DNA of 64,000 bases from Emiliania huxleyi CCMP1516 (GCF_000372725.1 NW_005201092.1:88303-152302); one strand, 5' to 3'; numbered from the stretch's first letter, positions 1-11,512 are shown. Numbers and translations are program-made. The notes: generated by a model from the sequence alone, not told the origin.

Positions 1-111
1 TACCCGTCGGATTGCACAGGGCCCCCTCGGAGCAGCCCACACACAATCACGCATCGGCAGAATTAGTGCCTGAGTCAGGCAGACAGCACAGACAAAGGAG
101 AGGAGACAGCA

Positions 112-171
112 CAGACAAGGAGAGGAGAGAGAGAGGAGAGGAGAGAGAGAGAGAGAGAGGAGAGGGGAGAG
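112..171. repeat. GA-rich simple sequence
   Basis: Imperfect (GA)n/(GAGGA)n purine run on the plus strand. No gene is apparent in the first 400 bases. Confidence 0.8.
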
Positions 172-506
172 GGTGAGGGTGTGTGCACACGTGTGGAGCA
201 GGGAGGGTGTCTGTGGTGGGCTGTAGTCATACTACGTGGTTAGAACCACGCGCCCCTCAGGAGCTAAGGTAGAGCTGAGCGTCCAAGACGCCTCGGTGCC
301 TCCCACCGGCGTGTGACCATCCGGATCTATCGAGCTCGCCTCCGGCGGGCCGTCCCCGCGATGGCCCACGGTCCTCCGTCGCCTGGTTGACCCCCTGCCT
401 CCCAGTTGACCCCCAGTCCTCGTAGTCGACCATTAAATAAACTCAAAGGTCCACCACAGCCTCCAGCCTCCACCTCCACCCGCGAGCCGCCACCGCTGCC
501 GCCCGC

Positions 507-788
507 GACGCCGCCCGCCGCGTCAGATTGCCGCGACGCGCGCACCGAGTCGAGTCGGAGAGCCGCGCCGCACCAGCAGCAGCATCTGCACCACCACCAG
601 CAGCAGCAGCAGCAGCATCACCACCAGAGAGAGAAGCGCACCTGCCCGACGCCGCCCGCCGCGTCATATGCTCGCGACGCGCGCGTCGAGCCCAGTCGCA
701 GAGCCGCGCCGCGCCAGCAGCAGCATCTCCACCAGCAGCAGCACCATCACCACCACCAGCAGCAACAGAGAGATGCAGTGCAGGCGCA
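507..788 (+). repeat. Two-copy 141-bp tandem duplication, CAG/CAC-rich
   Basis: Two adjacent diverged copies start at 507 and 648. Each begins GACGCCGCCCGCCGCGTCA and ends in CAG/CAC triplets that would read as poly-Gln/His. An open frame crosses both (406-969), but no domain is recognisable and the stretch lies upstream of the phosphatase start, so it may be a 5' leader or upstream exon. The triplets are a likely length-variable site. Confidence 0.8.
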
Positions 789-1081
789 GGAGCGCTCGCA
801 GAGCGGCGCTCAGGGCCGCGCACGCCACGCTGCGGACCGTCGGACGAGCGCAGCGTACGTCGGCGGCGAGCCGCGTCGCCAGCCGTCTCGCGAGAGAGCG
901 GCGCCGCCGCGTGCGCGCAGCAGCCGCCGCAGCAGAGGCGAGCCGCGGCGACGTCCGCACAACCGATAACTGCCATTGGCGGTTTTACACACACACACAC
1001 ACAACAGGTAATGCCAAAAGGAAGGATTTTTATTATCTAGATAATCCACCGCATTTGGCCGACGGCAAAAGACAGATCTTC

Positions 1082-3506
1082 ATGTCGCTCAAGTTGGTCT
1101 CGCTTCTGCTCGTCGCGCTGCCGGCGTCTGCCCTTCCGGTGCCCTTTCTCCTCTCGCCCTTTGGCGAACCCGATCCGACGCTCCCATACTCGTTTGGCGA
1201 ACCCGATCCGACGCTCCCATACTCACGGCCCTTTGGCGACGCCGATCCGACGCTCCCATACTCGCGGCCGAGCAAGGTGCCTCACCGCGCGTTGGAGGAC
1301 TTGGTGCCCAACGGCGGGTTTTGCGGGCTCACGGAGACGTTCGGCGCTGACTGTGAGGGCCAAGTCCACGTCATGCCCGGCGGCTCCCCTGATTCGGCGA
1401 CCGTGGTGTGGACAGGTTCGGCCGAACTTGCGTTCGTTACATTGAACTGCCCTTCGTTCGACAGCCCGCGGAAGTTCCGCTCGCAGCAAGACACGTACTC
1501 TCAGCTGATGAACATTCGGGTGACTCACCTGGTCGGAGAGGAAGGAATCGGCGAGCCGACAACGAACCGCGAGTTTCTCGCGTCGCTTCAAAACACCAAC
1601 TTCTCGGCGGACGCCTGGGCATCTAAGATGCCGTGGAACCCGTTCCAGCCAGGCCTCTCGGTCGTCGGGGGTAAGTTCCCCACGGACCCATTCAGGGAGC
1701 CGTCGGTGAGCGACGCGAGCACCTACGGCGGCCTCCTCTTGTACAAGATCCAGCGTTCGGTCGGCTCTGTCTCTGGAAGCTACTACCAGTCGCCCATCAT
1801 CCACAAGGCAAACGTCAGCGGAATAGAGCCTGGCGAGACGTGCGGGTACACCATCGGCACGATTGACGACAGCTCCACGCTGGGGTCGACATATTCCTTC
1901 CGCCAACCGCCCGCTCCAGGGCGCATGTACCCCTACAAAGTAGGTCTCGTCGCCGACATGGGACAGACTAGCATCTCGGAGCAGAACATGCAGATCCTCC
2001 TCGACTCGCTCGAGAGTGAGGAACACTCGCCCGTAATCATCTTCGGCGGCGACCTGGCATACGCGGACGGCTTTCTCCCCCGCTGGGACTCGTGGAGCTT
2101 CATGATGCAGCCGCTCATGTCCAAGATTCAGGTCATCACGACGGCGGGCAACCACGAGGTGGGCGACGGCGAGCACTTCGTAAGCTACTTTGCCCGCTTC
2201 CCGCAGCCGTTCCGCGAGTCGGGCTCGACCTCACAGCTCTGGTACTCCAAGGAGGTGGGCCCGATGCACGTCGTCAATCTCTGCTCGTATGCGGCCACCT
2301 TCAACGGCTCCTTCCAGTACGACTGGCTCGTCGCGGATTTGGCGTCGGTAAACCGCAGCAAAACGCCATGGCTCATCGCCAATTTTCACGGCGAGCGCGG
2401 TGTTGCACCGCCCCCGCACCCTGCCCCACTACACCCACCGCCCCCTCCCCCGCCCCCGCCCCAACGTTGCAGCTCCTTGGTACAACTCGAACAAAAAGCA
2501 CCAGGGCGAGGCCGAGCCCATGCGTCTCGACATGGAGGAGCTGCTCTACGATGCGGGCGTCGACATCGTGATCAACGGCCACGTCCATGCCTACGAGCGG
2601 TCGGTGCCCGTGTACAACGCTTGCCTGAACGAATGCGCGCCCAACTACGTTGTCATCGGCGACGGTGGCAACTACGAGGGCGCCAGCACGCAGTGGATCC
2701 AGCCGCCGCCGTGGTCAAAGGTGCGCGAGTCGTCTTTCGGTGTTGGGTTCCTCACCATCATCAACGACACGCACGGTGAGCCCCCACACGCGTAGGTTGC
2801 CGCAGTCCCGCCCCTGCCAAGCCATATCCGCTCTTACCTCGCCGGCCGTGCCCCTCGCGCCACAGCCTTTTACAACTGGTCGCGCTCCGCCTGCCAGTCC
2901 AAGGATGCCGACGCCCACTTTGTGGATCTGGACGGAGCAGGCTGTTCAGGGGGGCTCAACAAAGGCTCGACGCAGTTTTCGTCCGACTCGACCTACTTTG
3001 TTCGCGAGGAGCCGAGCATGCGCAAGCCCGAGCATAACCCGTCGTGCCCGGATAAGAAGCGCAAGCCGTGCGGCGGTGCTGGAGGCCCGGCCTTCCCGCC
3101 GTACCCACCGCGGCCGCCGCCATCGCCTCCGACTCCGCCGGCGCTGCCGTCGCCGCCGTCGCCTCCCGATCCTCCAGCACCCCCGCCGCCAGTGCAGTGC
3201 GGTGACAACCATGGCTGCGCGGAAGGCTCGACCTGCTACTGTGAGTACAAGAACAACTCTCACGGAACCCGCAGCGTGCTCTTCTCGAGTCTGCCGCCGG
3301 ATTCGCGCGGATGCTTCTGCTTCCAAGACGAAGCGTCGCCTGACGACGACATGGTTGGTGGCGAGCACGCGTCCCCCCAAGTGAAGGCCAAGATCAAGAA
3401 AATGCGCAACCGGCTCGAAATGTTGATGAAGCACTGCGCCGTAGTGATCCAAGCCGCCGATGCGCAGGGCGCCCCTATCGCGGAGGTGGACCCTTCTTGC
3501 GAGTGA
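1082..3506 (+). CDS. Purple acid phosphatase-like secreted metallophosphatase (3 exons)
   Basis: Exons 1082-2390, 2473-2775 and 2866-3506 join in frame to 750 residues. Intron 1 (82 bp) is GC-AG and intron 2 (90 bp) GT-AG; both joins restore conserved residues (NFH|APWYNS and NDTH|AFYNW). Residues 1-18 look like a signal peptide, followed by three imperfect FGxPDPTLPYS repeats. A PAP N-terminal beta-domain-like segment precedes the catalytic domain. All dinuclear metal-ligand blocks are visible: VADMG (D292), GGDLAYADG (D324, Y327), GNHE (N357), NFHAPWY (H436), GHVHAYERS (H473, H475). A Pro-rich linker and a Cys-rich tail follow. The expected role is extracellular phosphomonoester hydrolysis, e.g. 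phosphate scavenging. The in-frame stretch upstream of 1082 is probably leader, because only this ATG gives a signal peptide. Confidence 0.93.
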
Positions 3507-4037
3507 CGCGCATGCACGGCCGGACCCGTCATCCTCCAGGTGCAGGGCTAGCCGTAGGGGCCTCTCATCGCTCTGGTCACCGCCGGCTCCCCCTCCTCCT
3601 TCGCTCGCTCTTAGTTCAATGCAATCACCCCGGGAGGCTAGATTGTCCCTTGCGACTGTTCTCTATGTGTAACTTGTGGCGCATGTGGTTGCGGCCGTGC
3701 TAGCTCCTGGCTCTGCACATCACACATCACCCTCTGTGCGTGCGCTTTGGGTTTCTTTCGTGTGGTGCAAGCTGTGTTAGTGCCAGTGTGTGTGCGCGCT
3801 AGTCCCGTGCCCAGTGTCGTGCGAGAGAGTTTTGTTGTAAAATTCTTTCGTGGTGTACCTACCTGTGTTCGTCGTCGTGCGAGACTGCGAGTGCGCGCCG
3901 CTTCATAGGTTGATGAATACGCGTGGGCACAGGACGCGGCACAGACCGACAGACGGGGCACAGATGCCAGGCGTGCAGACTCATCTCTATGTACAGCACA
4001 GCCCTTCAATTCACGCCACGGTGTCTTCCAGCACGCT
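3507..4037. other. Intergenic stretch between phosphatase and copia element
   Basis: No convincing ORF. The segment near 3812-3848 (AGTGTCGTGCGAGagag, then TTTTGTTGTAAAATTC) recurs in similar form at 48408-48443, so part of this stretch is a dispersed repeat. It does not resemble the sequence downstream of the copia ORF, so I see no 5' LTR here. Confidence 0.5.
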
Positions 4038-6494
4038 GTGTGCGCGTGCCTTGCTTATGCCGACGATGCGCCCCAGTGCCTGTGGCCGTGGGCTATGCGA
4101 CAGAGCGAGCTCATCTTCCGACACCTCGCCACCACGTCGCATTCCCCCCCGATCTCGCCACGTGACTTTGCAAATCCAAATCTCGAGCCAGCCGAACTTG
4201 GATGGGCGCGAGTTCTATTTTGCAACGTCACTGTTTTCATCCCGCTGCGAGACAAGGATAACAAGATCAGCCACACCCAGGCCGATGCTTGCCACCTTGG
4301 ATACGACGAGAATCACCACTGCCACTTCGCCTATGTTCCGTCGCTCCGTCGCGTCGGCAGCTACCGCGTCACGTCGTGGTGCGGAGAAAACAAGTTCACG
4401 ATCGCGAAGACCATCTCCTGTGACACGCCAATCACATACATGCAGAGTGACTTCCCCTTTGGCCGCGCCACCGGTGCCTTCCTGCCCAAGCACTTTGTTG
4501 CGCGTCGCCCGCCCGCCCGCCCAGCTGGCCTGCCAGACCAGGGGGGAGCAGCTAACGCAGATGGTCCGACAGCCAGCGACGGCACCGTAGCCCTTGTACG
4601 GCGTTATGCCGCCGTCGGCTGCGCCGCATTTGCCAGTGGGCAACAGACTATTGCCCGCCTCGCAACTGACCGGCTTGCAGAGATAGCCTACTCAGCCTTC
4701 ATCGACGACGACAACACCGAGGTCGCATGCGTCTGGAACGACACAGGCTGCAAGCCGCCGCCAATCGAGATAGCGCTTGCAATCCAGTCCGTCGCTTCAC
4801 AGACTATGCCCGACATCAAAACAGTCGAACAGGCTCGCCAGTCTATTTACTGGCCTCTCATCAAACGTGCTATGGAGGATGAGATTCACGGAAAGTACGT
4901 CGTCAACCGAGCGTGGGACGTTGTCCGACAGGAGCCGTGGATGCACGTCATTGGAGTCAAGTGGGTCTTTACCTTTGTCTTCAATGACGACGGCAGCATC
5001 GCCAAGGTCAAGGCTCGTCTCGTTGGGAAAGGCTTTGGACAACGTGAAGGCAAGGAGTACCACGAGTGTTTTGCGCGCACTCTGAGCGCAACAGCCTTCC
5101 GCCTATGGTGTGCCATAGTCGCTGACGAAGACCTCGAGACTGACACGGCCGACGGCGTCAAGGCGTTTACTCAGGCTGACGTCGATGCCGAGATCTACAC
5201 CCAGATGCCACCCGGGTTCGTCAAGAAGGGCTTTGTGCTCATGCTTCTCAAAGCGCTCGAGGGCATCAAACAGGGCTCCTACCTTTGGTTCAAACTCAAC
5301 CAGGACGCCCTCGTCAAGCTTGGCTGCGTCGCCTCGCTCACCGAGCCAAACTTCTACAGCCACCCAGCCTTTCGCCTAATCATCGTTGTTTTTGCAGACG
5401 ACGTCGCAAACGGCTTTGCCGCTTCCGCCACCGACCAGTACGTCCGGTTCAAAGAGGAATATGGAACGTACATCAAGATTGCGACGCTCGATATCGTCCC
5501 CATCTCCGTCTTCACCGGAATCGAGGTACTCCGCGACCGAGCCAACCGCACGCTCACTATTCGGCAGACCCGGTACATCGAGCGGATTGCCGCCCTCTAC
5601 GGCAACGAGATTGGCGCTGGTGCTCAGTCCACCCCAGCCGGCTCGACCGACGTCCAGCGCGCCCTCTTCGATAAGCTCGAGCCTGCTGCCGAGTGCGACC
5701 GCATCCCCGTCACCGAGTTCCTGAAGCCGCTAGGAACCATCGGGTGGCCTGCCGAGATGACGCGCCCCGACATCAAGTACTTCTTCTCGAAGCTCGGCTC
5801 TTTCTCTCAGGCTTGCGGCGCCGTCCATCGTGACGCCATCATGACCGTCATCAACTATCTCAACGCCACAAAGCACCTCGGCATCACCTACGGCGGAAAG
5901 CTCAAGATCCCCTACGGACTCGACACTTTCCCGCCAGGCTTCATCGAGTCTCGTGGCCTCCACGCCTACCATGACGCCTCCTTCGGCAAGGCGCCACACT
6001 ACGGCGGATGCGTCGTGATGTTCAACAACGGCGCCATCGACTGGAGCGCCAACAAGTCCAAGATCGAGGCTCTCAGCGTCGCCGAAGAGGAGACCGCCAC
6101 CGCCTCCGTAGCCGCCAAGAAAGTCGTCTCCTGCCGGCTCATGCTCGAGGACGCTGGCCGAGCTGTCGCAGGCCCCACGCCCCAGCTCGGTGACTGCAAA
6201 GCCGTCTTTGACATCATCGTCAAGCCCGGCTCTACTGCTCGCACGCGCTACTACGAACGTGCCACCACGTTTGTCAAGCGCCTCTTCATGCTCCGCCACG
6301 TCGCGCCGTACCTCGTCGGCACTGCTTATATGATCGCCGACGTCTTCACCAAGACGCAGGCGACGCGAGCTATGTTCTTCACCTGTCGCGACTACATGCT
6401 CAACGCCAGCAACGGCCCCGGCTTTGCTGTGACGCTCCAGGGGCAGGCTGCCCGGCTGTGGAGCAAGCTCGTCGCGACCGTCGGCAAGGCGTGA
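4038..6494 (+). CDS. Ty1/copia-type pol: integrase tail, reverse transcriptase, RNase H
   Basis: An uninterrupted 818-codon frame. Residues about 55-150 resemble the C-terminal end of copia integrase (a GYD block followed by a hydrophobic repeat). Residues about 260-510 are the copia RT (RVT_2) domain, with VGVKWVFTFVF-like start, KARLVGKGFGQ, a QADVDAEIYTQMPPGF block and the catalytic loop as FADD instead of the usual YVDD. Residues about 640-800 are the RNase H domain, with HAYHDASFG, EALSVAEEE, LGDCKAVFD and MIADVFTK. Gag, protease and the integrase core are absent upstream, so the copy is 5'-truncated or its front half lies in a different frame I could not recognise. The absence of internal stops suggests a fairly recent insertion. 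The first ATG is arbitrary. Confidence 0.92.
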   Translation: MCACLAYADDAPQCLWPWAMRQSELIFRHLATTSHSPPISPRDFANPNLEPAELGWARVLFCNVTVFIPLRDKDNKISHTQADACHLGYDENHHCHFAYVPSLRRVGSYRVTSWCGENKFTIAKTISCDTPITYMQSDFPFGRATGAFLPKHFVARRPPARPAGLPDQGGAANADGPTASDGTVALVRRYAAVGCAAFASGQQTIARLATDRLAEIAYSAFIDDDNTEVACVWNDTGCKPPPIEIALAIQSVASQTMPDIKTVEQARQSIYWPLIKRAMEDEIHGKYVVNRAWDVVRQEPWMHVIGVKWVFTFVFNDDGSIAKVKARLVGKGFGQREGKEYHECFARTLSATAFRLWCAIVADEDLETDTADGVKAFTQADVDAEIYTQMPPGFVKKGFVLMLLKALEGIKQGSYLWFKLNQDALVKLGCVASLTEPNFYSHPAFRLIIVVFADDVANGFAASATDQYVRFKEEYGTYIKIATLDIVPISVFTGIEVLRDRANRTLTIRQTRYIERIAALYGNEIGAGAQSTPAGSTDVQRALFDKLEPAAECDRIPVTEFLKPLGTIGWPAEMTRPDIKYFFSKLGSFSQACGAVHRDAIMTVINYLNATKHLGITYGGKLKIPYGLDTFPPGFIESRGLHAYHDASFGKAPHYGGCVVMFNNGAIDWSANKSKIEALSVAEEETATASVAAKKVVSCRLMLEDAGRAVAGPTPQLGDCKAVFDIIVKPGSTARTRYYERATTFVKRLFMLRHVAPYLVGTAYMIADVFTKTQATRAMFFTCRDYMLNASNGPGFAVTLQGQAARLWSKLVATVGKA

Positions 6495-6550
6495 GTCATC
6501 ACCCCTTCGCCGAAGACGCGCGAGTCGTCCGAGATAGTTGCCGATGCAAC

Positions 6551-7307
6551 TAGGGGGGGGCTCGTTGTGCGAGTATATGGGACACGATGTCTCAAATATG
6601 AGAGGTTTTGACTCCTACCGGCTCCTGACGCTATCCCTGGCAGCTCTAATGACCAGGATCAGTAGTGTTGTGATAGAGGGTGCCCATACTAGCGCAGGAG
6701 CTGCCACACTCGCCCGGACCGTCCCCTTCTGGGGCCGGTTCCGCAGCCCGCGAGAGCCAACTCAGCGGGGCCGTGCCGCGGGTGCCTACTGCCGAGTGCC
6801 ACAAACACTGCGCCGTCCCGCCATCACCTACAGGCTGTCTTGTGTGATGGTTGGGATGTCCAAACGCCACCATCTTGGCTCTTGCGACCTCAAACCCGCG
6901 AGCTGTATGGTGGTCCTGACGTCGACAGACGCCCGATGACCACGGTGAAGCTGAGCCGTAACGAGTCGACAAGTCTCGTCTGAGCCCGTGGCGGTCGCCG
7001 GCTGAGTCGCTGTGCACGGGCCGGTACCTCAGGCGTCACCTCCGCAGCCTCAGGTCTCACACTCCATCACCGCCGCCAGGACGCCGTCGGTGGCACGCTC
7101 GGCGGCGACTTTGTTGCAGCCCCACAGCGAGCGCGGCGTCGAGCCCATTCGGTCTGGTCGGTTCGCGGCACTCCCTGGGTGCCAGGGAGTGCCGCCGACA
7201 CGCGAGCGGTGCTTCCTGGCAGCGCGCGCCAGCTGTGGGGCTGCAACAAACTCGAGACACGCTTTTTGGGACATTTTCGACGCTTTTGTCCCATATACTC
7301 GCACAAC
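6551..7307 (+). repeat. Polypurine tract and LTR-like region bounded by a 21-bp inverted repeat
   Basis: TAGGGGGGGG at 6551-6560, just after the copia ORF, looks like the polypurine tract used to prime plus-strand synthesis. GTTGTGCGAGTATATGGGAC begins at 6564 and its exact 21-base reverse complement sits at 7287-7307. The element's 3' LTR would be expected to start here, so one arm may be the LTR start and the other an inverted LTR piece. The enclosed 700 bp has no convincing ORF. Confidence 0.6.
7110..7250. repeat. Long perfect hairpin
   Basis: A 17-bp perfect stem (7110-7126 with 7234-7250, core TTGTTGCAGCCCCACA) encloses a second 11-bp perfect stem (7169-7179 with 7182-7192, GCACTCCCTGG). 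Likely part of a mobile element, or a structured RNA; function unknown. Confidence 0.7.
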
Positions 7308-7732
7308 ATGCCGGGGAGCGTTAGAGACGACTCTCTTTCTCCCAACTGTGAACAGTCGTTATCTGTATATGCGCAGCTATTCATAGCCGCGCCTGTTGTT
7401 TGTGTGTGTATCCGCGCTCTTGGCGCGATTACGAGACTGACTAGTGTGTCGCACTAGTTGTACTTTTCGTAATAGTATTCCGCATTCATTGCGAGGGCGG
7501 ACCACTCCTAGCGTGCAGACCGCGGGAGCTGGTGCCGCGGCCAGTGTAGACCTGGCCTGCGCTGTGACGCGCGCGCTCATCTTCAACGCGCTACCCGTGC
7601 TGCAGCAGCTTGCTTTTGCATTTACGCACTTGCTGTCGATCGTGTCGCCAAAGTGAACTAGCTCACCTGACAGCTGCTTGTTGCATATTAGGACTTGCTC
7701 GCTTGATTGCGGCGGTGATCACGCATCCAGCG

Positions 7733-8170
7733 ATGGCAGCTGCCCTCAACGACATCATCACCGACGCCATCGTCCAGGGAGTGCGCGGCGCACGTTCGCC
7801 CTGTCCGCTCTGCCTCTGCATATCGGCACGCGAAACCACTGTACCGAGCGCTTTCTCTTCATGGCGCCGCAGGCTCAGGAGATGATGGTCGATGCAAAGA
7901 CGCCCGAATGCGCGCGCCTGCTTATATGGCTACGATGCCGAGAGTGCCTGCGTACGCCGTTGGCAAGCATGCGCCGGCGCAGGCGGGCCGTTTTCTCGTC
8001 GGCCTGGTGCGCGGGACGCTGCCGTGCGTCGAGCGCTGCGCTCATCTCGACCAGAAGGTTGGCGGTCGTCCAGCGTTGGTCAATGATATGGTTGAGGACG
8101 AGCTGCAGCTTGCCAGTGCCTACCGCGAGCAGGCACAGGCGCGGCTGAATGAGCTGGCTGCCGAGGTCAA
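7733..8170 (+). pseudogene. Decayed ORF of unknown family
   Basis: Coding-like sequence passes through three frames in order: from 7733 (start MAAALNDIITDAIVQGVRG and a CPLC pair), then from about 7800 (HIGTRNHCTERFLF), then from 7908 (GKHAPAQAGRFLVGLVRG). No introns with splice sites explain the changes, so I read it as a frameshifted relic, probably retroelement-derived given the neighbours. Function not recognised. Confidence 0.35.
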
Positions 8171-8541
8171 AATGATGCGCGTGAGCTCGATGGAATCGGC
8201 AACCTACAAGGAGCGTGTCGAGGCGGCACTGTCGCCAACTCGAGACCCCCGCATCCACCCGGCGAGGCCGCACTTGAGCCCTGAGCGAGGTACGTCTGCA
8301 GCCTGGCCGCACTGTAATCGGGAGGCCGATGAGAGTGACCCCACGCATCCACCCAAGACGACCAGGGGCAACGGCCCGGAAGCCGCCGGGCAGCACAACC
8401 CTCAACGTGGCGCATGCAAGCCACCCTGCAGCTCCCGTCGAGAAGGAGTTGGAGGCATAGAGCAGCACATCCCAGCAGTGGAAGAGAACCTTGCCCGCTA
8501 GCCGGATCGTGGTATTGGCTATGGCGGCTGGGCACACTGTG

Positions 8542-9057
8542 AAAGAATTCTTAAGATACAAGCCTCTCTCACAGCACACTGGCACGACAAGGGCGCGGAC
8601 TGGCGCGGACTGGCACACACACAGGCTCACCACCGGAGCCGCCTAAGCGACTCCGTTAAGAACGGCAATGCACTCCGCACCATGCACAATGCCGCTCTCC
8701 CCGCACGCTAGCTCGTTCACCGTCTGCCACGCCACGGCGGTGTGGAGGACGACAGACAAGCGCTGCATCTGCAGCCCGTGCCAGTTCTTGGTGGTCCATG
8801 TGACCTCGTCCAGGTGCTGAGCGTGCGAAAGTTTGTTGCTCAGCTGGTTCGCCGCCTCCCTCAGGGTGCTGCGAACCTCCTTTCCAAAGCCTCCGAAAGC
8901 CTCAAAATCAAACAAACGTAGATCGCAATCCTGCTGCCGCGCAAAGGGGTAATCGCCATCCAGCTCCTTGAGCTTTCCCTTGGGGGCATCCTCCTCCTCC
9001 CCCTCCTCCCCCTCCTCCTCGGCCTCCTCCTCCTCCTCCGCCACCAGGGTTGCACGC
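8542..9057 (-). mobile_element. LINE-like element, 5'-truncated copy 1
   Basis: Near-identical on the minus strand to the last 510 bases of the copies at 19252-20021 and 44100-45559, including the terminal block ending CTTAAGAATTCTTT (here at 8542-8555). The contained ORF (9044-8643, 133 aa) is the acidic EEE-rich linker plus the C-terminal domain (DLRLFDFEAFGGFG, QRLSVVLHTAVAW). The copy stops abruptly in the acidic linker, as expected for 5' truncation during target-primed reverse transcription. It cannot encode a whole protein. Confidence 0.85.
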
Positions 9058-9212
9058 GTACACTGGGGGACGAGTTAATGCGCGGTTGGGGGGGTCTGAA
9101 AAGGGGAGCTCCCTCTCCCTTCCTGGGTTGGAACGATAAATGGCCCCACAGGCTCCCAGGAGACCGAATAGTGGACAGGGCTTTAGACGTCTTGATCAGA
9201 TGATGATGTGGC

Positions 9213-9290
9213 GACGAGATAGATCTCTAGTGAGGACCTCTGCGTGTGTAGGGGGCCAGTGAGGACCTCTCGCTGTGAGGACCTCTGAGC
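9213..9290. repeat. Three copies of GTGAGGACCTCT
   Basis: The 12-mer occurs three times here and again, in both orientations, at 15358-15615 and 15878-16460. It marks a dispersed repeat family. The rest of 9058-9757 shows no gene. Confidence 0.7.
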
Positions 9291-9757
9291 CTGGCGCGTC
9301 CACAGGTGGACAGCCAGGACGCAGCTACGCCTGGCGCGTACTCCTCCGACTGCAAAGCAAGCAGCGCCGTTCCACAAACGGCGGGGCCTTTTCGGTGTCA
9401 AAAAGACGCGGCGGCGCAGAGACCGCGGGAGCGAGGCAGTCTCGTGTCGCTCTATAGAGGTAAGAACAAGGGAGACGACAAACCTTTTAGGAGGTGCGGG
9501 TCACCACGTTTGAAACGCGAGAGTGGCACCGGCGTGTAGCCTCGAAGGGGCAGCCGGGGTCTCGCGTTTAGGGCCGTAAAAAGATGTAAGACACAAGAAG
9601 CAGGGCGCGAGCCGCGCACGAAAGCTACATACACAGAAAGCAACCCCGCGTGACACAATCGAGGGAAGAAACTCATGTGAGACAGAGGGTCACGCGGGAC
9701 ACGAGCAAAGTGCCAAAAGGGCACCACAGAGAGTAGTTACTATCTCCGCATTCCAAC

Positions 9758-11290
9758 GTGGCGCCCGCGGCTACAAAGGCGGTACAAATTCTTTTTTTGC
9801 TGCGACACTGGAGCACCGACAGCGAAGGAGCTCGTTGGGCTCTCGCTAGGGCGCCGATGCCGCTCGCCACGCTCGCCGCCGCTTTTGCCTCCGCACCGGA
9901 CCTGCCTCCTCCTCCGCCACCGCCTTCGGACAACGACCTGTTCGAGAAGCTGCAATGGCAGATGCCTCGATCTGTCCCGACCTCCACCGGCGCCTCGGCG
10001 CTTCAGCGCATGCTCCTCGGCCAGCACTGCGAGGAGGTTGTCTCCACGTCGGTCTGTCCCGACCAGTTCTTCGCTTTCCTCTCGGTCGAGCCGTCTGTCG
10101 TCCTCTTCCCCGACCGGAGGACCGGCCTGCAGTACTCGCCCGGCTTCCGCTGGGTGGCGACCTTTCCGGAGTGCGCCTCGTACCTCCCGACGCAGCACGG
10201 ACCGGAGCGGAACGGCTTCTCCGTCCTCGCGTCGACCGGCACCAACACGCGCGGCCACCTCGAGGCGGGCGCCGTCCTGCTGCGCTTCGAAAACACGACG
10301 TCTGCGGACCACGGCTGGCGCTCGCTGGCGGGGAAGCAGCAGTGCACGGTGAGGGAGATATGGGGAGATATGGGGAGATATGGGGAGATATGGGGAAGCA
10401 GCAGTGCACGGTGAGGGAGGGACGTGCAGCGAGGGAGAGAGAAGGAGGGCTGCGAGCACACACCCTCTTGCACGCGCCTCTGCAGTACGTGTAGAGCGCT
10501 CCAGCCCTTGCGCGCACGCTCACGTGCACCTCCTCTTCGCACCTCTGCGCACCTCTTCTCACCTCTTCGCACCTCTGCGCACCTCTGCTCTCCTCTGCTC
10601 ACCTCTGCGCACCACCTCTCCCTGAGCACGCTCACGCTCACTCCTGACGCGACCAGCACCGCACATGTGCATGCGCATGTGCATGTGCATGTGCATGCGC
10701 CTCTCCCCGCACGCTCACTCCTGTCCGCCGTGTGCCGCCGCCCTCTCACAAGATCACAAACCCCAGACCACTCGCACTGGCAGTCGAGGACGGACAGGCC
10801 GACAGAGATTGACTAGTCAGACATCCAACGCAAAGACATGCCGCCGCCCTCTCAGGTGCAGTGCTTACTGCGCGACCTGCGCACATCTCCCCACATCTCC
10901 CCACATCTCCCCATATCTCCCCATATCTCCTCAGGTGCAGTGCTTACTGCGCGATCTGCGCACGCGGGCACGCCCGCGCCTCGCGGGACCGCGCGCAAGC
11001 GTGGTGCGCCTCTCTTCGGCAGCCGCGCCATTGTCTTGTAGGCGAGCACCGCGAGTGGGCTATCCCCCCCCCACTCCCTTCGGAGTGATTCATAGCTAGT
11101 TCACTGCTTGAGCAGGCGATCCGCGTGCGGACTGATCTCCCCATATCTCCCCATATCTCCCCATATCTCCGCATATCTCCCCAGGCCATCCGCGTGCGGA
11201 CGATGCACGTGCCTTGCCCGAGCGACACGTCGGAGCGCGCACTCGCGCCCGGCAAGGCTTGCTCAACCCCCCCCCCCCCACACCACACAC
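9758..11290 (+). CDS. Unrecognised multi-exon protein
   Basis: The first long frame runs from ATG 9758 to about 10350 and reads like real coding sequence (FEKLQWQMPRSVP, CPDQFFAFLSVEPSVVLFPD, FRWVATFPECASYLPT). Further exon-like pieces follow at 10935 on (VQCLLRDLRTRARPR) and 11185 on (AIRVRTMHVPCPSD). Each is preceded by a minisatellite intron whose 5' end copies the exon: 10330-10357 vs 10392-10419 (28 bp identical), 10856-10884 vs 10935-10963 (28/29), 11116-11132 vs 11185-11201 (16/17). Likely introns are 10856-10934 (GT-AG) and 11116-11184 (GC-AG). The segment 9785-9830 may also be an intron, so the true start and end are uncertain. I do not recognise the family. Confidence 0.5.
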
Positions 11291-11305
11291 ACAACACGCA
11301 CACGC

Positions 11306-11364
<59 letters not shown>

Positions 11365-11397
11365 ACTCACCACTCACCACTCACCACTCACACACAC
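11291..11397. repeat. (CA)n microsatellite plus CACTCAC repeats
   Basis: About 34 CA dinucleotides followed by short CACTCAC repeats, after a run of nine C. Confidence 0.95.
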
Positions 11398-11512
11398 AGA
11401 GCGTTGCACTTTGAAATGCCGTGGGGCTCCTGTCGTCTAGACGTGGAGGCAGAGCTGTTGCACCGCCCTTGCCCCGCCACCTCCAAAACTCACCTCGAGG
11501 ATCTGACCTAGC

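Noticed and set aside
443-1000. Overlapping Ala/Arg-rich ORFs on both strands at the left end
   Set aside because: Composition-driven frames over CAG/CAC-rich duplicated DNA; none shows a domain or start context.
8542-8555. GAATTC near element ends as cloning adaptor contamination
   Set aside because: The surrounding CTTAAGAATTCTTT is conserved among copies together with hundreds of bases of element sequence, so it belongs to the element.
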